A stretch of DNA of 64,000 nt from Nonomuraea spiralis. Lineage in GTDB: Bacteria > Actinomycetota > Actinomycetes > Streptosporangiales > Streptosporangiaceae. Shown here piece after piece: positions 1-7,517 of this stretch (its first letter is position 1; every line of letters starts with the position of its first letter). The notes beneath the pieces are model-generated. The model was not told the DNA's origin and did not search any database. It was given only the letters and a program-made list of their open reading frames with translations. Location: assembly GCF_014648435.1 (NCBI RefSeq), contig NZ_BMRC01000006.1, positions 124,001 to 188,000 on the forward strand, in the 5' to 3' direction. Made by a program: the position numbers and the translations under genes.

Positions 1-1
1 C

Positions 2-997
2 ATCCTCGACGCGGTCATCGACGAGCGCTGGCTCGGCCCGGTCGCCATCGACGACATCCGCAACACGCTCGACGGCATGGACGCCGCCACCCTCCAGGTG
101 CACCTGACCGGCGGCATCACCAAGCGCGAGCTGGTCGAGATGGGCTGCGACCCCAAGTCGGTGGCCTTCCACACCACCGCCGAGGACGACTTCATCCTGC
201 CGCCGCTGCCCAACCACCTGTTCACCCGCGACACCTCCTGCTGGATCTACGACGGCGTGTCGATCAACGCGATGCGCAAGAAGGCCCGCATGCGCGAGAC
301 GGTCAACCTGGAGGCCGTCTACATGTTCCACCCGATGTTCGCCGCCGGCTTCGACCGGCCCGGCGAGGGCGGCTTCCACTGCTGGCTGCCGGGCCAGGCG
401 ATGGCGCCGGCGACCATGGAGGGCGGCGACGTGCTGGTCATCGGGCGCGGCGCGGTGCTGATCGGGATGAGCGAGCGTACGCAGCCGCAGGCGGTCGAGA
501 TGCTGGCCCAGCGGCTGTTCAGCGCCGGCTCGGCGACCCGGATCGTGGCGCTGGACATGCCGAAGGCGCGCGCGTTCATGCATCTCGACACGGTCATGAC
601 CATGCTCGACGTGGGCGTGTTCACCAAGTACGCGGGGCTCGGGATGTTGCCGGCGTACACGATCGAGCCGGGCGAGACCCGTAAGGAGCTCAGGGTCGTG
701 GACCACCCGCCCGAGGACATGCACAAGGCCATCGCCCGCGCCCTGGACATGGACGACATCACCGTCCTGACCCCGCACCAGGACGTGTACGCCGCCGAAC
801 GCGAGCAGTGGGACGACGGCTGCAACGGCCTGGCCGTCGAGCCCGGCGTCGTCGTCGCCTACGAACGCAACACCACCACGAACAACCACCTGCGCGACAA
901 CGGCATCGAGGTCATCACGATCCGCGGCAGCGAGCTCGGCAGGGGCCGGGGCGGCCCGCGGTGCATGAGCTGCCCGCTGGAGCGTGACGGCGTCTAG
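2..997 (+). CDS. arcA: Arginine deiminase (5' end outside window)
   Basis: Hydrolyses L-arginine to citrulline and ammonia, the first step of the arginine deiminase pathway in the cytosol. The reading frame is open from base 2, so the N-terminal part (about 80-100 residues by comparison with the usual ~410 aa) lies before the window. Visible family motifs are FTRD early in the visible part, the MHLDT segment with the catalytic His and Asp, and the C-terminal [10 protein letters not shown] with the nucleophilic Cys. It is followed after 10 bases by the catabolic ornithine carbamoyltransferase and then carbamate kinase, which confirms the pathway. The first ATG inside the window (77) is internal and is not a start. 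Confidence 0.95.
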   Translation: MLDAVIDERWLGPVAIDDIRNTLDGMDAATLQVHLTGGITKRELVEMGCDPKSVAFHTTAEDDFILPPLPNHLFTRDTSCWIYDGVSINAMRKKARMRETVNLEAVYMFHPMFAAGFDRPGEGGFHCWLPGQAMAPATMEGGDVLVIGRGAVLIGMSERTQPQAVEMLAQRLFSAGSATRIVALDMPKARAFMHLDTVMTMLDVGVFTKYAGLGMLPAYTIEPGETRKELRVVDHPPEDMHKAIARALDMDDITVLTPHQDVYAAEREQWDDGCNGLAVEPGVVVAYERNTTTNNHLRDNGIEVITIRGSELGRGRGGPRCMSCPLERDGV

Positions 998-1007
998 AAG
1001 GGGCGAC

Positions 1008-2012
1008 ATGGCGTTCAACCTGCGTAACCGCAGTTTCCTGAAGGAGCTGGACTTCACCCCGGAGGAGTTCGGCTTCCTGCTGCACCTGTCGGCTGAGCTG
1101 AAGGCCGCCAAGTACGCGGGGATCGAGCGACAGCGGCTCCGGGGCAAGAACATCGCGCTGATCTTCGAGAAGACCTCGACCCGCACACGCTGCGCGTTCG
1201 AGGTGGCCGCCCACGACCAGGGCGCGCACGTCACCTACCTCGACCCGGCCGGCTCGCACATCGGGCACAAGGAGTCGGTCAAGGACACCGCGCGGGTGCT
1301 CGGCCGGATGTTCGACGGCATCGAGTACCGGGGCAGCAAGCAGTCCTACGTCGAGGACCTGGCGGCGCTGTCCGGCGTGCCGGTGTGGAACGGCCTGACC
1401 GACGAGTGGCACCCCACGCAGATGCTGGCCGACATGCTCACCGTCCAGGAGCACACCGACAAGCCGCTGCGCGAGGTGTCCCTCGCCTACCTGGGGGACG
1501 CGCGCAACAACACCGGCCACTCGCTGCTGGTCACCGGCGCGCTGCTCGGCCTGGACATCCGCCTCGTCTCCCCGCCGTCGCTGCGGCCCGACCGGGACCT
1601 CGCGGTCGGGCCGGCCGTGGAGCTGGCGAAGTCCACCGGCGCCCGGATCACCCTCACCGACGACGTGGCCGAGGGCGTCAGGGGCGCCGACTTCCTCTAC
1701 ACCGACGTGTGGGTGTCGATGGGCGAGCCGAAGGAGGTGTGGGACGAGCGCATCAAGCTGCTGCTGCCGTACCAGGTGAACGAGGCGGCGATCCGGGCCA
1801 CCGGCAATCCGGACGTGAAGTTCATGCACTGCCTGCCCGCCTTCCACGACCGGGAGACGAGCGTCGGCGCCGACATCTACGCCAAGACCGGCCTGGAGGC
1901 CCTGGAGGTGACCGACGACGTCTTCGAGTCGCCGCGCTCCATCGTCTTCGACGAGGCCGAGAACCGGCTGCACACCATCAAAGCGGTCATGGTCGCAACC
2001 CTGGGGGACTGA
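1008..2012 (+). CDS. arcB: Ornithine carbamoyltransferase, catabolic (arc operon)
   Basis: Phosphorolyses citrulline to ornithine and carbamoyl phosphate in the arginine deiminase pathway (the reverse of the biosynthetic ArgF reaction). The 334-residue protein shows the carbamoyl-phosphate signature STRTR at 57-61, HPTQ at 135-138, the VSMGE loop near 236-240 and the HCLP motif at 274-277, all in family order. I chose ATG 1008 because AGAAGGGG stands just before it and because the longer frame from GTG 984 overlaps arcA without a ribosome site. The catabolic role is inferred from position between arcA and arcC; sequence alone does not separate it from ArgF. Confidence 0.93.
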   Translation: MAFNLRNRSFLKELDFTPEEFGFLLHLSAELKAAKYAGIERQRLRGKNIALIFEKTSTRTRCAFEVAAHDQGAHVTYLDPAGSHIGHKESVKDTARVLGRMFDGIEYRGSKQSYVEDLAALSGVPVWNGLTDEWHPTQMLADMLTVQEHTDKPLREVSLAYLGDARNNTGHSLLVTGALLGLDIRLVSPPSLRPDRDLAVGPAVELAKSTGARITLTDDVAEGVRGADFLYTDVWVSMGEPKEVWDERIKLLLPYQVNEAAIRATGNPDVKFMHCLPAFHDRETSVGADIYAKTGLEALEVTDDVFESPRSIVFDEAENRLHTIKAVMVATLGD

Positions 2013-2948
2013 ATGCGGGTCATCGTCGCACTCGGCGGCAACGCGGTGCTCAAGCGCGGTCAGAAACCGGACGCCGACGTCCAGCGGGACAACATCGCAA
2101 CCGCCGTCAGGACACTGGCCCAGCTCGCCGACAAGCACGAGCTGGTCATCACTCACGGGAACGGCCCCCAGGTCGGCATGCTGGCGCTGGAGAGCGCCGC
2201 GGACCCCAGCCTGAGCCGCCCCTACCCGTTCGACACGCTGGGCGCGCAGACGCAGGGCATGATCGGCTACTGGATGCAGCAGGCGCTGCAGAACGCCCTG
2301 CCCGGCCGCCAGGTGCTGGCCATGGTCACCCAGACCCTGGTCACCGCCGTCGACCCGGCCTTCGCCGACCCCACCAAGTTCGTCGGCCAGGTCTACGAGG
2401 AGGACGAGGCCCGCAAGCTGGCCGCCGAGTACGGCTGGACGGTCAAGCCCGACGGCCAGTACTGGCGCCGCGTCGTCCCTTCCCCCACCCCGCAGCGCAT
2501 CGTGGAGACCCGGCTGATCCGCAAGATGATCCGCGAGGGCGTCGTGGTGATCTGCGCGGGCGGCGGCGGCATCCCGGTCGTACGCGACGAGCGCGGCCGG
2601 CTGACCGGCGTCGAGGCCGTCATCGACAAGGACCTCACCGCCTCGATGCTGGCCGAGGCGCTGGAGTGCGACGCCTTCCTCATCCTGACCGACGTCCCCC
2701 GGGTGATGCGCGACTTCGGCGCGCCCGGCCAGACCGAGATCGCCCACACCACCCCGCACGAGCTGCGCGGCCTGAGCTTCCCGGCCGGCTCGATGGGGCC
2801 GAAGGTGGACGCGGTGTGCCGGTTCGTCGAGACCACCGGCGACATGGCCGCCATCGGCAGCCTCGACGACGCCGAGGACATACTCACCGGCTCCGCGGGC
2901 ACCATCGTCACGCCCAATGGGATGTGGCCGCTGACGAGCACCCTCTAG
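2013..2948 (+). CDS. arcC: Carbamate kinase
   Basis: Transfers phosphate from carbamoyl phosphate to ADP, giving the single ATP of the arginine deiminase pathway, plus CO2 and ammonia. At 311 residues it is the normal length. The N-terminal VALGGNAV phosphate-binding segment, the THGNGPQVG motif and the CAGGGGIPV segment are all present, followed by the KDLTA stretch of the amino-acid kinase fold. The ATG directly follows the arcB stop codon, and the end of arcB (CTGGGGGAC) supplies the ribosome site, so translation is probably coupled. Confidence 0.95.
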   Translation: MRVIVALGGNAVLKRGQKPDADVQRDNIATAVRTLAQLADKHELVITHGNGPQVGMLALESAADPSLSRPYPFDTLGAQTQGMIGYWMQQALQNALPGRQVLAMVTQTLVTAVDPAFADPTKFVGQVYEEDEARKLAAEYGWTVKPDGQYWRRVVPSPTPQRIVETRLIRKMIREGVVVICAGGGGIPVVRDERGRLTGVEAVIDKDLTASMLAEALECDAFLILTDVPRVMRDFGAPGQTEIAHTTPHELRGLSFPAGSMGPKVDAVCRFVETTGDMAAIGSLDDAEDILTGSAGTIVTPNGMWPLTSTL

Positions 2949-2957
2949 GAGACCGAC

Positions 2958-4379
2958 GTGACACTGGCCGCACGGCTGCTGCGCACCAAGCCGACCGAGC
3001 GCATCGTGGCCGAGGGCGGGCAGGGCGAGGGCGGCGAGCTGCGGCGCACGATGACGTTGTGGCAGCTCACCCTGTTCAGCGTCGGCGCCACGCTGGGCAC
3101 CGGCATCTTCGTCATCCTCGGGCAGGCGGTGCCCAAGGCCGGGCCCGCGGTGGTGCTGGCGTTCGTGCTGGCCGCGATCACGGCGCTGTTCTCCGCCCTG
3201 TCCTACGCCGAGCTGGCCGGCACGATCCCGGTGTCCGGGTCGTCCTACTCCTACGCGTACGCGACGCTGGGCGAGCTGGTGGCGTGGGTGTGCGGCTGGT
3301 GCCTCATGCTGGAGTACGCGGTGTCCGTCGCGGCCGTGGCGGTGGGGTGGGGCGAGTACCTCAACGCGTTCCTGCGCAGCCTGTTCGGCTGGACGCTGCC
3401 GGCGGCGATCACCCACTCCCCCGGCCAGGACGGCGGCGTCGTCAACGTCACCGCGATCGTCATCGTGCTGCTGGCCACCTGGCTGCTGCTCTACGGCGCC
3501 TCGGAGTCGGCCACGGCCAACGCCGTGTTCGTGCTCATCAAGATCGCGGTGCTGGTGTTCTTCTGCGCGGTGGCGTTCACGGCGTTCGAGGCCGGGAACT
3601 TCACCCCGTTCGCCCCCCTGGGCGTCGCCGGGATCACCGCGGCCGCCTCGCAGGTGTTCTTCTCCTACATCGGCTTCGACGCCGCCTCCACCGCCGGCGA
3701 GGAGGCCAGGAACCCCAAGCGCGACCTGCCGCTGGCCATCCTGTTGTCCCTGGCCATCGTCACCACCGTGTACGTCCTGGTCGCCGTGGCCGCCATCGGG
3801 GCCAAGCCGTGGACGGAGTTCGACCCGGAGAGCACCGAGGCGAGCCTGTCGCAGATCGTCGACCAGGCCACCGGCGCGACCTGGCCCGGCCTGATCGTCT
3901 CCTTCGGCGCGGTGATCGCCATCGCCAGCGTCGTGCTCACAGTCATCTACGGCCAGACCCGCATCCTGTTCGCGATGTCCCGCGACGGGCTCATCCCCCG
4001 CGTCTTCCAGCGGGTGAACCCGCGCCACCAGGTGCCGGTCGCCAACACGCTGATCGTGGCCCTGTTCATCTCGGTCCTGGCCGGGCTGGTGCCGCTCGGG
4101 CAGCTCGCCGAGGCCACCAGCATCGGCACCCTGTTCGCCTTCTTCATCGTCAACGTCGGCGTGCTGGTCCTGCGCTACCGCAGCCCCGAGCTGCCCCGCA
4201 GCTTCCGTACGCCGCTCTTCCCCCTCACCCCGGTGCTCGGCGCGCTGTTCTGCGTCATCGTCATGGCCGGGCTGGCGGGCGTCACGTGGGCCGCCTTCGG
4301 CCTGTGGATGCTGCTCGGCCTGATCTGCTATTTCCTGTACGGCTACGGGCATTCGCGGCTGAATGCCGAGGTGCGGTGA
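2958..4379 (+). CDS. APC-superfamily amino-acid permease (cationic amino-acid type)
   Basis: A 473-residue integral membrane protein with about twelve hydrophobic segments. The first segment carries the GATLGTGIFV signature of APC transporters, and the region IPVSGSSYSYAYATLGE is typical of the CAT (cationic amino-acid transporter) branch. In the arc operon it most likely imports arginine or exchanges it for ornithine, taking the place of ArcD; the substrate is inferred from context. Starts at GTG 2958 with AGGAG eight bases upstream, nine bases after arcC. The stop at 4379 is one base before the next ATG. Confidence 0.88.
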   Translation: MTLAARLLRTKPTERIVAEGGQGEGGELRRTMTLWQLTLFSVGATLGTGIFVILGQAVPKAGPAVVLAFVLAAITALFSALSYAELAGTIPVSGSSYSYAYATLGELVAWVCGWCLMLEYAVSVAAVAVGWGEYLNAFLRSLFGWTLPAAITHSPGQDGGVVNVTAIVIVLLATWLLLYGASESATANAVFVLIKIAVLVFFCAVAFTAFEAGNFTPFAPLGVAGITAAASQVFFSYIGFDAASTAGEEARNPKRDLPLAILLSLAIVTTVYVLVAVAAIGAKPWTEFDPESTEASLSQIVDQATGATWPGLIVSFGAVIAIASVVLTVIYGQTRILFAMSRDGLIPRVFQRVNPRHQVPVANTLIVALFISVLAGLVPLGQLAEATSIGTLFAFFIVNVGVLVLRYRSPELPRSFRTPLFPLTPVLGALFCVIVMAGLAGVTWAAFGLWMLLGLICYFLYGYGHSRLNAEVR

Positions 4380-4380
4380 C

Positions 4381-5247
4381 ATGAAGTTCGACAAGGTGCT
4401 GGCTGGCTACATCGCCGAGCCGCGGAGCATGGACGGGCTCGCGCTGGCCGTCCTGCTGACCCGGCAGACCGCGGGCAGCCTGACGGTGGCGACCGTCCAG
4501 CCGCCGGTGGCGACCACGCCCGGCCCCGCCCGCGCCGACGAGGGCGCCTGGCGGGCGTACCTGCGCGAGCAGGCCGAGAACGCCCTCGCCCAGGCCCGCG
4601 AGCTGGCCGGCGACCAGGCCGAGTACGTGCGCAACACCAACAAGGGCAGCGGCCGCGGGCTGGTGGAGGTCGCGCGCAGGCTCGGCGCGGACGTCGTGGT
4701 GATCGGCTCGGCGCCCGGCGGCGGCCGGTTCCGCATCACCGTCGGCAGCACCGCCGACCAGCTCCTGCACTCCTCGCCGGTGCCCGTGCTGCTGGCGCCG
4801 CGCGGCTACGGCGACGAGCCGCCGGCCGCCTTCGAGCGCATCACCGTCGCCTACCGCCGCGGCCCCGGCGCCGACGCCGCCGTCAAGGGCGCGGCCAAGG
4901 CGGCCGTCACCCTGAACATCCCGCTGCGGCTGGTCACGCTGGTGCTCAGGACCGGCCGCCGCGTCAGGATCGAGGAGGAGATGCTCGTACGGCTGCGCGA
5001 CCAGGCCGCGGCGGACCTGCGTGCGGCGGCACGGGGCCAGCGGCGCAGGCTCCAGGTCGAGGTGGAGCTCCTGGAGGGCCGGAACGTGGCACAGGCCCTC
5101 GGCACGACCACGTGGCTGCCCGGCGAGCTGATCGTGTGCGCCTCCAGCGAAGCCGGGCCGCTGCGGCGGGTGTTTCTGGGCGACACGTCCATCAAGATCG
5201 TCCAGGCCGCGACCTGCCCGGTCATGATTCTGACCCGCGAGACCTGA
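4381..5247 (+). CDS. Universal stress protein, tandem UspA domains
   Basis: A 288-residue cytosolic protein built from two UspA domains (about 1-140 and 150-288). The first contains VVVIGSAPGGG...VGSTADQLLHSSPVPVLL, the ATP-binding loop pattern of Usp proteins (GxxG then GS/T); the second ends with LIVCASSEAG and FLGDTSIKIVQAATCPVMI, a more divergent copy. It is the last gene of the arc operon, one base after the permease stop. Usp genes often accompany energy-stress pathways, so a role during energy limitation is plausible but not shown. The ATG at 4381 is preferred over the in-frame ATG at 4363, which lies inside the permease gene. Confidence 0.85.
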   Translation: MKFDKVLAGYIAEPRSMDGLALAVLLTRQTAGSLTVATVQPPVATTPGPARADEGAWRAYLREQAENALAQARELAGDQAEYVRNTNKGSGRGLVEVARRLGADVVVIGSAPGGGRFRITVGSTADQLLHSSPVPVLLAPRGYGDEPPAAFERITVAYRRGPGADAAVKGAAKAAVTLNIPLRLVTLVLRTGRRVRIEEEMLVRLRDQAAADLRAAARGQRRRLQVEVELLEGRNVAQALGTTTWLPGELIVCASSEAGPLRRVFLGDTSIKIVQAATCPVMILTRET

Positions 5248-5260
5248 CGTTCGATTTCAC

Positions 5261-5277
5261 TCGTCAAACTATGACGA
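5261..5277. terminator. Short inverted repeat after the arc operon
   Basis: TCGTCA and TGACGA pair around a five-base loop 13 bases after the universal stress protein stop. The stem is only six pairs with no T-run, so it could be a weak terminator or a protein site. Confidence 0.3.
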
Positions 5278-5357
5278 AGTAGTGTGGCCATCGGTACAAG
5301 AGGGGCGTTTGTTGCGTTCCCTCCCGGACCGGATTCGGCATCTTTTTTCCAATCAGC

Positions 5358-5399
5358 TTGACCTTAGGCTCCCACCCCTTTACCGTCACTGTGCGTAAC
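5358..5399 (+). promoter_or_regulatory. bldD promoter with BldD-box match
   Basis: TTGACC (5358-5363), a 17-base spacer and TACCGT (5381-5386) form a good actinobacterial promoter, placing the transcript start near 5393. Overlapping the -10 end and start site, GTCACTGTGCGTAAC (5385-5399) fits eight of the nine fixed positions of the published BldD consensus NTNACNC(A/T)GNGTNAN. Negative autoregulation of bldD is known in Streptomyces, so this is probably the autoregulatory site. The leader to the ATG would be about 155 bases; I recognise nothing else in it. Confidence 0.6.
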
Positions 5400-5548
5400 C
5401 ACACCGCGCGGCGTTCTGGGGTAAACCCAGGGCCACGGCTACCGATGGTGCCGAGCCTGGCACCGTACCCCCCGGTGGCTGGGGCATATGCCGCAAGGGA
5501 GCACAATCTACTGAGAGCGCTACATACGAGAGCCGGGGGGCCAACACG

Positions 5549-6043
5549 ATGCCGTCTGAGTACGCAAAGTCGCTGGGTGCACGACTCCGCGCCATCCGCA
5601 CCCAGCAGGGCCTGTCCCTGCACGGAGTCGAAGAGAAGTCGCGCGGCAGGTGGAAAGCCGTGGTCGTGGGCTCTTACGAGCGTGGCGACCGAGCTGTCAC
5701 GGTGCAGAAACTTGCCGAGCTTGCCGACTTCTACGGGGTGCCTGTCTCCGAGCTGCTGCCCGGAGGCGCCGCGCCGAGCCCGCTCGGGCCGACTCCCAAG
5801 CTTGTGATCGACCTGGAGCGCCTGGCGACACTGCCGAAGGAGAAGGCCGGAGCTCTTGCCCGTTACGCCGCCACCATCCAGAGCCAGCGTGGCGACTACA
5901 ACGGCAAGGTCCTGTCGATCCGCCAGGAGGACCTGCGCTCGTTGGCCGTGATTTATGACAAGTCGCCCAGCGAGTTGACCGAGGAGCTCATCAGCTGGGG
6001 CGTGCTCGACGCTGAGGCCCGCAGGGCCGTCGAGTCGTTCTAG
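5549..6043 (+). CDS. bldD: BldD, cyclic-di-GMP-responsive developmental regulator
   Basis: Master repressor of sporulation genes in filamentous actinomycetes. The 164-residue protein has an N-terminal XRE-type helix-turn-helix (about 8-70, with SYERGDRAVTVQKLAELADFY) and a C-terminal domain. The cyclic-di-GMP signature RXD-X8-RXXD is intact: RGD at 114-116 and RQED at 125-128, the same positions as in the Streptomyces coelicolor protein. ATG 5549 follows a run of six G. It is monocistronic, with its own promoter upstream and a strong hairpin downstream. The finding places the organism among sporulating, filamentous Actinobacteria. Confidence 0.95.
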   Translation: MPSEYAKSLGARLRAIRTQQGLSLHGVEEKSRGRWKAVVVGSYERGDRAVTVQKLAELADFYGVPVSELLPGGAAPSPLGPTPKLVIDLERLATLPKEKAGALARYAATIQSQRGDYNGKVLSIRQEDLRSLAVIYDKSPSELTEELISWGVLDAEARRAVESF

Positions 6044-6064
6044 GTTTCACCGCTTCACCCCCGA

Positions 6065-6093
6065 AGGGCCCGTCAATTCCCCTGGCGGGCCCT
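6065..6093 (+). terminator. bldD terminator hairpin
   Basis: AGGGCCCG and CGGGCCCT form a perfect eight-pair stem with a 13-base loop, 22 bases after the bldD stop. No T-run, as usual in actinomycetes. Confidence 0.7.
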
Positions 6094-6149
6094 CCGTCAT
6101 ACCAGGGCGCCTTCGCAGGAGAACTCCCCGCACGGAGCAACGGCGATCA

Positions 6150-6218
6150 TCACGACGCCACCTCGAAGGCGCCCACGTACGCCACCGACGCCACCTCGAA
6201 GGCGCCCACGTACGTCAT
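6150..6218 (-). other. 33-bp tandem repeat that reads as a 22-residue peptide frame
   Basis: Two copies of a 29-base identical unit (6153-6181 and 6186-6214) repeat with a 33-base, hence in-frame, period. On the minus strand they form a small frame: ATG at 6218-6216, then MTYVGAFEVAS followed by VAYVGAFEVAS and TGA at 6152-6150. A GAGG lies five bases before the ATG. The frame starts and stops almost exactly at the repeat limits. It lies about 135 bases downstream of the HEPN gene on the same strand. It may be an expressed micropeptide or only a duplicated non-coding unit; I cannot decide. Confidence 0.35.
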
Positions 6219-6352
6219 CGGCCTCGCGTATGCCGGCAAGGACGCGGGCGTGCGTCAGCGCCGGCCGCCTTTCCTCGCGTCGTCGGCCTGCTGGACCCCG
6301 CCACCCACGCCCCTCCGCGCGGCGGCCTCGCCTGGAGAGCCGGGCGGCGGGG

Positions 6353-6799
6353 TCAGCCCGCCAGCGGGACCTCTGCGGGAAGCTGGGGCTGGACGGGCAC
6401 GCCGAGCAGGTCTTCCACCGTGGACACGAACGTCTCGGCCTCGGCCAGGATCTCGTCGGCGTCGGCCGCGCTGATGCCGCGGACCACGCCCGCCTCCGCG
6501 GCCGCGCGCTTGGCGGCGCTCACGGAGAAGTAGGCGGCCCACTCGGCGAGATGGGGCTCGGCCTCGGGCAGCAGCTCCCACGCGCTGCGCAGGCGGCGCC
6601 TGCGGCCTTCCATGGGACGTGGCCGGGCGGCCAGGATCGCCGCCGCCGCTCGGAGGGCCGCCAGGTGGGCGGCCACGTATCGGGATGCCGGGGTGCGGGC
6701 GGTGGTCGCCTCCACCAGGCAGGAACGTGAGTCGGTCAAGTGTGCCCGAACCGCAGGCGACAGCCGGGGCCCGGGAGTGTCTCTAGGCCGTGGTGCCAT
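6353..6799 (-). CDS. SAV_6107-type HEPN domain protein
   Basis: A 148-residue all-helical protein matching the SAV_6107 HEPN family of actinomycetes: the segments ASRYVAAHLAALRAAAAIL, SAWELLPEAEPHLAEWAAYF and KRAAAEAG are characteristic. Within the first is R-YVAA-H, the R-X4-6-H arrangement found in active HEPN ribonucleases, so RNase activity is possible but unproven for this branch. The ATG at 6799 is fixed by AAGGAGG seven bases upstream; the longer open frame upstream is Arg-rich and not protein-like. No obvious antitoxin gene is adjacent. A strong promoter lies about 270 bases upstream, giving an unusually long leader. Confidence 0.8.
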   Translation of the reverse strand: MAPRPRDTPGPRLSPAVRAHLTDSRSCLVEATTARTPASRYVAAHLAALRAAAAILAARPRPMEGRRRRLRSAWELLPEAEPHLAEWAAYFSVSAAKRAAAEAGVVRGISAADADEILAEAETFVSTVEDLLGVPVQPQLPAEVPLAG

Positions 6800-6891
6800 C
6801 TTGCGCGCCTCCTTGGAGTCGTGGGCGGCGGCCGGCGTCTCCGCCGGTGAGGCCAACAATCGCAGACGCCACCGACATTTCCGCCGAGCCA

Positions 6892-6925
6892 GCCGGACGA
6901 GGAGCTTCCCCTCTCCCCGTCCGGC
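6892..6925 (-). other. Stable hairpin in the leader of the HEPN gene
   Basis: In the minus-strand transcript, GCCGGACGGGGAG pairs with CTCCTCGTCCGGC (13 pairs, one G-U) around an eight-base loop, between the promoter at 7073-7101 and the HEPN start at 6799. This is consistent with a structured 5' leader. The function is unknown and I do not recognise a riboswitch class. Confidence 0.4.
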
Positions 6926-7072
6926 CAGGACACGCCCAACTCGTCTCCGCCGACGACGAGGACGCGCCCTTCGCCCGTGGAGCCCGGCCGCGGGGATCGC
7001 TTGGGGAAGCGAACGGCCCGCGACCAGGTCCTGGGGTGACGTTGAGCCGCGAGCCTCACCGTCACTAGGTCG

Positions 7073-7122
7073 AACATAATTTCGATCACGCTCGGTGTCA
7101 ACCTGTTCCACGAACACAGGTT
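7073..7122 (-). promoter_or_regulatory. Strong promoter with two overlapping inverted repeats
   Basis: On the minus strand TTGACA (7101-7096), exactly 17 bases, TATGTT (7078-7073): close to ideal for the housekeeping sigma factor. An inverted repeat AACCTGT-N9-ACAGGTT (7100-7122) overlaps the -35, and TCGAA-N6-TTCGA covers the -10. It points at the HEPN gene and is probably regulated. The region 6926-7072 holds no convincing gene; a leaderless GTG frame at 7065-6736 exists but its translation is not protein-like. Confidence 0.6.
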
Positions 7123-7211
7123 CGATGACCATGGACGCCAAGCGCCGTTCCGTACCACAACCTCCCCCTGTTCGCGGCACGATCATCAACAGGCGTCCCG
7201 GGCAAGGAAAA

Positions 7212-7242
7212 GCCGCCGCCACCGGAGGACGGTGGCGGCGGC
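7212..7242 (-). terminator. Intrinsic terminator of the P450-ferredoxin operon
   Basis: Perfect 13-pair stem (7212-7224 with 7230-7242) and five-base loop, followed on the minus strand by CTTTTCCTT. It lies 78 bases past the ferredoxin stop. Confidence 0.8.
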
Positions 7243-7263
7243 GGAACGGTCAGACCCGCACGG

Positions 7264-7331
7264 ACGCCAGGCCAGGAGACGGACCAGGCGCCAGGTCGGA
7301 GGTTGGGCAGAACGCCAGGTCAGGAGACGGA
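7264..7331. repeat. 48-bp-spaced direct repeat across the ferredoxin stop codon
   Basis: A 20-base unit starting ACGCCAGG (7264-7283) recurs at 7312-7331 with one change. The second copy contains the ferredoxin stop codon and last codons, so the 3' end of the gene appears to have been duplicated in a 48-base (16-codon) step. One of several such stop-spanning duplications in this window. Confidence 0.6.
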
Positions 7332-7511
7332 CAGGGCGCCGGACGGGCACAAGGACACCGCGCGCCGCACGGCCTCCTCCTGCCCCTCCGCGGGAACCTC
7401 CTGAAGCAGCACCACCGTGCCTTCGTCCTCACTCTGGTCGAACACCTCCGGCACGGTCAGGGCGCACATGCCCGCCCCGATGCACACCGACGTATCCGCT
7501 GTGATCTTCAT
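7320..7511 (-). CDS. Ferredoxin, [3Fe-4S] type, P450 partner
   Basis: A 63-residue electron carrier for the adjacent cytochrome P450. The cysteine pattern CIGAGMC...CPSGA (CxxxxxC, then C in CP) is that of actinobacterial 3Fe-4S ferredoxins that serve CYP105-like enzymes; the residue that would be the second cluster Cys of a 4Fe-4S type is replaced by Ala-Gly. The ATG lies six bases after the P450 stop on the same strand, so the two are one operon. Electrons probably come from a ferredoxin reductase elsewhere; a flavoprotein of the right family is at 17.1-18.2 kb but is not linked to this operon. Confidence 0.93.
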   Translation of the reverse strand: MKITADTSVCIGAGMCALTVPEVFDQSEDEGTVVLLQEVPAEGQEEAVRRAVSLCPSGALSVS

Positions 7512-7517
7512 CGTGAC

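Noticed and set aside
1385..4384. A 999-codon plus-strand frame overlapping arcB, arcC and the permease
   Set aside because: Arg/Pro/His-rich translation in the +2 frame of real genes.
915..4394. A 1159-codon open frame on the minus strand across the arc operon
   Set aside because: It is the GC-rich antisense shadow of four well-supported genes. Its translation is dominated by Gly, Arg, Asp, His and Gln with no domain.
5264..5623. 119-codon minus-strand frame covering the bldD promoter
   Set aside because: It has no ribosome site or domain and overlaps the promoter and start of bldD.
6150..6218. Minimal CRISPR-like repeat
   Set aside because: There are only two units, they are immediately adjacent with a four-base non-identical gap, and there are no cas genes.
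6736..7065. Leaderless GTG frame of 109 codons after the promoter at 7073-7101
   Set aside because: The spacing to the -10 is right, but the translation is Arg/Pro/Gly-rich, without a recognisable fold, and overlaps the well-supported HEPN start. More likely a leader.
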